From the NCBI GenBank assembly GCA_903813345.2, contig CAIIXF020000001.1, positions 52,223,885-52,287,884 on the forward strand: a DNA stretch of 64,000 nt, given 5' to 3'. A model generated the notes under the pieces. That model was given only the letters and a program-made list of their open reading frames with translations. It was not told the origin of the DNA and did no database searches. Source of the DNA: Owenia fusiformis. Its lineage: Eukaryota; Annelida; Polychaeta; Sabellida; Oweniidae. Position 1 is the stretch's first letter; the number at the start of each line of letters is the position of its first letter. Made by a program: the position numbers and the translations under genes. This document shows, one piece after another, positions 50,501 to 59,500 of the stretch.

Positions 50501-53500
50501 AGGGCTGGGTTTTGTTTTGGCTTTGCATGGTTGCATTGCTCCTTTGATCTATTATAAGAACAAAGGCCAAACTATGATCTTGTATCTTTAACTTAAGGAT
50601 TTATGTATAATTTAATATGAATTATACAGAATACAGAATATCATACAAATTATTTCTACAAAGGGCTGGGTTTTGTTTTGGCTTTGCATGGTTGCATTGC
50701 TCCTTTGATCTATTATAAGAACAAAGGCCAAACTATGATCTTGTATCTTTAACTTAAGGATTTATGTATAATTTAATATGAATTATACAGAATACAGAAT
50801 ATCATACAAATTATTTCTACAAAGGGCTGGGTTTTGTTTTGGCTTTGCATGGTTCCTTTGATCTATTATAAGAACAAAGGCCAAACTATGATCTTGTATC
50901 TTTAACTTAAGGATTTATGTATAATTTAATATGAATTATGCAAATTCAATGTATCGGGTTACTTACTGCAATCTTTTGATATGGAGTTCTAGTTCAGCTA
51001 CTGATTCCTCGAAGCCTTGTTTCCGCTTTGTAACAGATATCGGGCACTGTTTAGAGATCATATATATCTGAGATGTTGTCACCCATGCTCTGAAAGTCAA
51101 GATTATATATACTGTACAAAATGTATAAATATAAAACAATATATGGAAAAGTGAGGAATTTGTAAACTGAAAATACAGTACTTTGTTATTACTATTTTAC
51201 TGTTACTGTATATCATTTATATATCACTGATAATAAAAATGTATAGGTTTTATATTTCTGTTTGGTCATTTCTTCAGTTTGCTGATGGGAAATACTTTCT
51301 CAACAATCGAAAAGAAATAGACAAATGAAAATTTTGTTTCAGAAACTCTTAGACTAATAATGATAACGTTTATACCACTGAGTTAAGCAATCATAAGTTA
51401 ATCAATCAGACTCAACATGGCACACCTTCAAACTATTGGTTTCACTTGTGAATGATTCATATCATAACATATTGCATACAAGGCATTAACATGCAAAATG
51501 TCACCACCTGCCATTTGTTATACACAAACCGCTGAGTGCCGAGTGCCAAACACCAAACATGGACCACCAAACACTGCCACAAAATGTTGGAGACTATTAA
51601 TGATATGTCACCACTTCTGGTGGTGACATGAAAAAAAGCACACAACAGATACAGTGAATTTACCACCAGCGAATTCAATGTTAAACACTCACTTTTTACT
51701 AGTTTTACATTGCATGCAATAAATACAAAATTGGGTTATGTCATTAGATAGTCTGTTGGAAGTCTATGGTAAAATGAAATAAAGGTTTATACTACAGGAT
51801 AGCATGACTGACAACATGAGTTAAACTGATTTTAGAGCCATTAATATGCAGTGATACTGAGTGTTTTCTAAATGCTACAAACAATGCTATATATGTATCA
51901 CATAAGAGAATTAAGAGCAACTATAGTATATATATTCTAAGAGTGCTAAGAGCAGTAAGTGCAAGTGGGCAGGGATATTAAAGGATGGTGTTAGCGTCAG
52001 GAGAAAGGATCGGAGATTTAGTAACTAATAAATAGGTTAGGCAAATCTGCATTTAAACCAAACTAGTTTTCACCAGCATTTCTAACTGAATGGTATGGAT
52101 AATATTACTACATTTCCCCTTACTCATGCTTAATCAAAGCATTCCAGTCACAAGGTTGATTAATATATTAGAAACATGGATCTTGGTCTAAACTAGTGTA
52201 CTATACATGTCCAGTCTACCATAGGTGAGATATAACTGAAAATCACATGCCAAGTGGAAAACTACTCCAAAGCCAAAACTGCCATGGTTGTATTATTTTT
52301 GATGCTCTATCACATAGATTCAGTCTTGTGGTCCAACCAGTATTGCAAACATGGGGGGGATTTTAATGCTACTACATTTATAAACTGCTGTGAGAACTCA
52401 AATCAAAATTAAAAATTAGGACAAAAACAATATTCTAGATATAAAATCTTGATTTTTATCGAAATGAAAAAGATAACGATAATCCTAATTGCATCATTCC
52501 AAATCCACAGTTGCCACATTGCCAATATCACTTTTTGCTCTTGGCAATGAAATTGGCAAATTGATTACAATTGGGCAATGGAGAAATTGCTAACCTAGTA
52601 AATCAAGGTAATCATGTTTTGAGCTTTAGTGTAGAACACTGCCTAATTGTGTAATGACTACTATTTTGTTGTACCTGATGCCTTAATATGCATTAAGGAA
52701 TACAAATATCTGGATCATATTCATTTCTTTTAAAAGCAGCTTTGAAGTTGTTCTTCTTAAAATAATTCATGTTTGCAATATGATGAACTTATTTAGCATA
52801 CCTGTCATGAGTGGCAAAGAAGCGTACATCCGCCTGGTTTTGATTCAGATACATCACCTATAGCAACCAAACAGTAGATTACATGGCAACTGAATTGCCA
52901 TAGCAACCACCAACTATTACCATGGTAACCAAAATCACCTACCACCATTTGCCATATACAACTGTATGTAACCATAGAAATTTATGCCTTGGGTATACCT
53001 TCCAATCTGTATGTAAGGTGACATCAGGGCACCACTTCACTTACTTAAATCTTCTTAGAATGAAGTAAAAATAACGTAAAGAAACAAACAAAACACAACA
53101 AAACATTAAAGCAAACTAAAGAAGTACCAAACCAAAGGTGTCTTATACAAGTGCACTTTATAGGAAATGCTTTTATTGCTATGGTCAACAGGCTGTATGG
53201 CAACTACAGTGGTGGTTGATTTGAAGGTGGTAGTTGCTATAGCAACCATTATATAATCGCCATAAACCAATTCAAACGACTAGAGTACAAAAGCTACTTA
53301 CTGTGGTACTGACCAAAATTATCATTTAGGAATTATGAACTACATGTACATCGTCATTTGGATTGGCAAATGAAGCGAGTTAACTATAAATATTATAACA
53401 ATTTCCCCAGTCAGCCATGGTCTAAAAATGAAATGCGTTGAACTTAAGCATGTGCAATGGCAATTATTTTGTTGTATTCAGAAGCCAAAGCCTTAGTTCA

Positions 53501-56500
53501 ACATTTTAAACCATCTGAAGCACTCATATACTTAGGCATTCAACATTTAGATATTTATACTTAATCGGGATTCAATGGATTAAAGAAGACATTGTCTCAT
53601 TCAAAGGGACATATACAAGAACATCATGTAAGGATTAAACATAATAAGAGGTGGTCAAAATGCCTTAAAAGTGGATTATTTAATAAAAGCTGTGACAATG
53701 AAATGACACAGTATTTACCAAATACGATACTTTGGTATAAAACAGTTGCATGTAATCTTGACTCAGACCTATCATATACACAGGCAAGAAAAGGAAGGTG
53801 ATACAAACACTCAATTTATATATGTCTAAGTATGGTCAGTGATCAGATGGTTTACTCACAGCTCAATTGGGCCTTAATCTCTTACCTATCATAGGCACCA
53901 AAAAACCGCACATCAATATTATCCCCTGCTTCCTTGATAACCTAGAATTGTTCATATTTGTGGTAGATGGCAAGTTCAATCTTGTGTGATTTATTACATT
54001 TTTTTCAAAGTTGTTTATAGTGCTTTCTTTCTTATAATATATAATTAGAATCATTCAGAATTTATAAATTTTGTTGTTTTTGCAAAAATACAATGTTGAT
54101 AGTGGTAGAGTATTCTCACCTTTGCAGGCCAGTAGGGGTATCCTTTCAACTTGGCCCAGACAAGAGTATGGGGAGTTCGCTACAACAACAATTAAACTAT
54201 TAGTAATTGACTGCACAATACTCACAATCATATATGATATGAATGGGAGTTTTCTTTTTTCGCTCAATGCATCTTTGTCAATTTTCAACTCAATTAAGCC
54301 CAATATGAGTTATGATCCAGCCTGATCAGGACGGTATAGCTCAGTTACCTTACAATTTTGGGGGTTGAAAGTTTTGACTGCAAAATGAATATATAGATTA
54401 CAAACATGAATGTAAACAGTTAGAAGAGGACTCAGAAAAGATGGTAATTGCTACGAATCAATGAGAACAGCTTTGACGGTAAAATCAGACACACCCTGGT
54501 ATTAAGATCATTACCGTTGAGTGACACAATTTAAGAAATTTAAAATCTACTTCAACTTTTTCTCATCTGATGCATCTTCTAGAAAGAGGAGGAATGTCCT
54601 AAAGATGGTTATAATGCACTTTTCATAAATTTCTAAATTCTAAATAAGGTGCAAAAAGATTTTCACCTGGGTGCAGGATCATTTCAATTTCTCAACTGGG
54701 TACAGCCATTATTTGATTTACCATTTTTAAGATCTTTTAGATTATGCAGACATAAAATATATAAAATATAAATAAACAATAAAGCGTATTTTTAATATTT
54801 CATCGTAAAGCCACACATGTGATAAAACTTTATCGTGAGAATATTCTGGAAACAATGTACATGTGCAGATACAATACAAGTGAGTTAAGTCCACAGTATA
54901 CTTACACATGGTTCACAAAACCAATTGTCATTTCTCTTTATACAGGAGTTCATGTAACAGTCAGGACATATCTCTATCTCATTCATCTACAAAACAAATA
55001 AATTCAATATTTACCTATATTGTGACTTTTAATAGTGTCCTTATTTCATTCTAGAACATTCGCATTGAAAATACAGAGATAAGAAGTAAGTTGCTTAAAG
55101 TACAAATACATGTACATGCTCAGGGGATTTATCAAACTTTTTAAAGAGGAAATGAATTTTTCTTATCAACAAGTGTTTGAATTGTGTCCATGGACAGTCC
55201 ACACAATGTTATATGCCTTGTTAGTATTGTAACACATGCCCTAACCTGAAACTCAATCTCAAGGAGCACTTGAGAGGCAGAATAATGATTTTAAGCTGAA
55301 TGCCAATGCAATAAATCTTATCTATCACGTTTATGTATAACTTAACAAGATTAAAAATATCATTAAAACTTGAAATACAAAGCACAGGGTGAACAATATT
55401 GCACACTTAAATTGAATATCGAGGAGGATTTTAAATATACAAAAGTTTGGCAACTAGAGAGGGGATGGTCAAGGTTCGGTTAAGTTCGGTACGATTCTAT
55501 GTTCTTGTCTCTCGGTTTGATCAGTTCTTCAATCATATACTTAATAAGGTGGGCCTCATGATAAATTGCAATTGATGCAATTGCAATTGACTATTTGAAG
55601 CTGGCTATCAAAGCCGCTTGTCCCGTAGATTCCTTTTTAAACTGGGTCTGGTTGGAAGACCTTTTAATATGTTTCATCACGGTAGATGTGTTTCCTGAAA
55701 ATTGAAATTATGTGGATGGTACAGAAATCCTTTAGTTTGGAATAACAGATAACAGTGCAGTGGGCTAGGTGGGGTGGGGTGGTATGTATTCAACAGACTG
55801 ACTAGAAGTCAGTCTGTTATGATGTACTACTGTCCTGTGGAAATTGCAGTGAAATTTTTTGCTCAAAATTATCAATTATAGAGGAACCACTTCCTCAACA
55901 AAATAAACATTACAAAAATTCAATTAAGTAGTAAAGTACAGTTAAATGCAATAAAAAGTAACACAGCATATTGTCAAGTGGAAACAAAGCTAGTTGAAGT
56001 AACAAATGTGAAAATTAATTTTACAAAATCGGCCATTTTGAATAGCACTTCCTATTTTAAAAAAAATATTTTGAATAACCAAACTTTAACATATGTGGCT
56101 TATAGTCTGAATATATTCAGACTAAATAGGATATAGATGGGGGGTGTTTACCCAAATTCTCAACCTGACTTAGGACCTGGGGTAAGACACATTAAAAAGT
56201 GTATATATCAGTCATAAAAATGTTACTATGAGTGGGTAATAGAAAAAAGTTACAAGAAAGGGGATGAATTGAATTCTAGTAAAGATCGCAGTCTAATTTT
56301 TAAAATTAAAAAAATTTACAAAAAGTTTCAATCACAAAATTTGAAAGCCTGCAGCGTATTTCAATGTCGTGTAGTCGGGTAGACATTCTCTCTTCAGAGA
56401 AACCGAATACTTCAAAACACCCAACTTAGGCATCGCTGGGACAGGTTCTATTACAGTTGAAATAGCTCTTTGCCTAAGACTTCAAAAACTGTCCTCCATT

Positions 56501-59500
56501 TTTAAAACACAAGTGTTTTCGCGCGAAATTAATAGAAGCTCGCAAATAGAATTATGTTCCCCCGAGACGTGAAAACGCAATGAAATATCCAAGGAGACAA
56601 TTTTATTACCCTATGGATTGTTTAAAGTTGTTCAATTGTCGTTTAAATGGTACTTTCATTTGCTATTTAGATGAAATAGAGCTGTAATTATTTGCACAAA
56701 AAATTGTGATTCATGTTACACTGCACGAAAATAAAGTATTTTCCATCGAGTGATTGAACCATTCTGGACTCGGAATGTTGAAAAACATATCTTACTGTTG
56801 GAAAAGCATTAGGCAAGACTTCACAAACAAGGTTTTGAAACAGAAAGTACAAAATGGCCGCCATATTATTGAATACTATTAAGTAAATGTTACATTTTAT
56901 ACTTGTGTCATGTGACATATTAGCAAAATGGTACCACATTTAATATATTCATCTATTCAGATGTGCTACTCTAGTTTTAACTCGTTTAATTCACAATTAG
57001 ATGTACTATATTCTCGATAACATAAATAAACACGTTTCTAATTTGTATATTCATAGGTCATTCAGACTTCACTTACTTTTTTATTTTATAATGTCATTAA
57101 ACGGGAGTAAACATAAAATTAATGCATCTTCTGTAAAATATTCATTTCAATTTCAAGTAAGAGACTTAAATATATATTTCAGTAATGAGTAGTAATAATC
57201 CAGATGCGAGTAGAAATAATCTTGATTTACGTCATTAAAAATTCAAAATTCAGTCAAAGTAATATCATATTTGAAATCTACATGTAAAATTACATCTAGT
57301 AATGTGGTTTCAAAAAGTGTTTATTAACTTTGAAAAATTAATTTCCTTTGAAAATGTGACTTCTAGCTCGGGGAGATTCCCCATAGACCCCATGCTATAA
57401 AATCACAAAAAATGAAATATCTTTTCTTTTAGTGGACAGATAATATTTTGCTTTACTGGATATATTTTCATTAGTATAAGTATCAGACACATAAGGGTTA
57501 TATGAAAATTGAGCCACTTAAATTGATAATATTCAAGTTTAAGGGAACCTTTCTATATACCTGCCATGTTAATTGACCCGAATCAGCCACCTGGTGGTGA
57601 AACTGGTAACTACCTACTCGCATTTGGGTAATTGTGGACCATAATGAATATTCGAGACATTTTGGTGAGTTTTCATGTTTGAATCGTAATATAGACCTCA
57701 GAGCAGCTGTATTATCGTCGAAAAAACCCTTATGGCTAGGCACAAAAGCTTTCAAATCCCCTCACTCGCTTCAATCGTTCAGGGTACAGAAAACGTTTGT
57801 GCCTAGCCCTGTGGGGTGTATTCGACGATATTACCCCTGCTCTGAGGTCTATATTTCTTAAATATATTATAGTGAATATATTACCTCATGTTTGCAGACC
57901 TTCAATATCATCTTGGCAGCTGCAGTAAGCTTATGATGCACTACAATGAAAGATGGAAGAATTTGAAATAAAATCATGCATTTCCATTGCATTTAATCAT
58001 TCGCCAAGTCTTAAGCAATTAAAGGGCACTTAACCATGATGAGGATCTCTGCAACATCAGACACGAGTAGATGTGCAAATTATGCAAAGATCTAAAATGC
58101 AGTTTGCTATTATTTAGCATTATTTAGGTTCAAATTTCCAATGAATGAATTTGCATGGTACCTAAACCTCATTCAAAGTAATCATTTACTATTATGTGCC
58201 TCCTATTACTTCTATAGGACAATATCATTTTACAATCTTGTAGACTAGTGAGGCACTGCTTATATATTGATGTCAAAACATTATGTAATGCAGATTCACA
58301 GGACAGTAATATTATCCTTACATCCATTGAAAATGATACAGTTATGAAGAATCCATTTGCAGTCAGCCAAGAAAGCCTCTGTGCAGCCATACTGTTTCTT
58401 TTTGATATTCTGGAAAAAGTACACACAGGTGATAAGACAAATTTTTCCAATAGGTAACTTCAATATAAAAGTTGCCTAGTTACTCTATTTACTGTTGTAC
58501 AATGTTTTCTAATGATGCAAATTCCATTTTAATTCTAAACAATACATTCAGTCATCAAGCTTGTCTCAGAAACTGCAGACTGCAGAGGTTTGATATGAGT
58601 CCATTTTCAAATCAGGAAACAGTTTTTTTCAGGACCATTCGTCAAGAATAATAATAAAAATAGAGTAAAACAAGGCATTGTCATTGCAATCATGCATCAG
58701 GAATGCCAGTCAAATTCAAGCACATTACAGTGAGCTATTTGAGATAAGAGGGGACAAAATAGAGAAGAAAATTAAAGCAGCGCTGTATCATTGAAGCCTA
58801 CAAGTGAACACCCTGCATTACCTTTTCTATCACTGCTAGGTCCATTGGGTGGAATATGTAGTCAGTGTAGTTTGGCACAAGATTCAAATTGACAGGTGTC
58901 TGAAATGGCTCACTCTGTAATAAAAAGAAGAAAATAAATTAATCTGGTAAATTTTGGAAAAGGTATAATGACATAAATGTACAGATAATTATTCAATAAC
59001 TTTTCAATCGTCAGTAGTGTTACAACTATGGAAAATATGAGTCAGTAATAACATTCTGACACAAAAAGTTTAACGAAAAATGGACATTTTGAAATTCAGC
59101 TATTTTTTACAAAAACAGCCTCTCTGTATCCCAACAACATTCGGTGGGATGATAAAGTGAACTGAATGAATGGAACAGAATGTCACCTACCCCTTGATGT
59201 TTCATGCGTTGCAGTGCAAACTTGAGTAGGACGCAGAGTTGATCTATGGTCACCTGAGCCATTGAGGGTGACCTTGAATCTACACATTCTGCCTTCATTA
59301 TCTACAAGTACAGTAAATACAAAAGAGTTGATATATCTGAGTGAACTTTGCAGTCATAATTTTTAGTAACTTGTATTTTCATCATAAATTAAATCAAATA
59401 ATATAATAATGATGTATCTACTTGATAAAATGTCATCACCTGGTAATTTATCACAAATCATTACAGAATCATTTTTATCGTACAGATGCCAAATGCTGAC

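Noticed and set aside
53886-53941. Exon 12a as a decayed pseudo-exon
   Set aside because: It has intact splice sites, open frame, correct phases and retains the FFG residues of the vertebrate domain.
54326-54380. tRNA-like stretch GGTATAGCTCAGTTA
   Set aside because: An A-box-like word is present but there is no B-box, anticodon stem or acceptor pairing.
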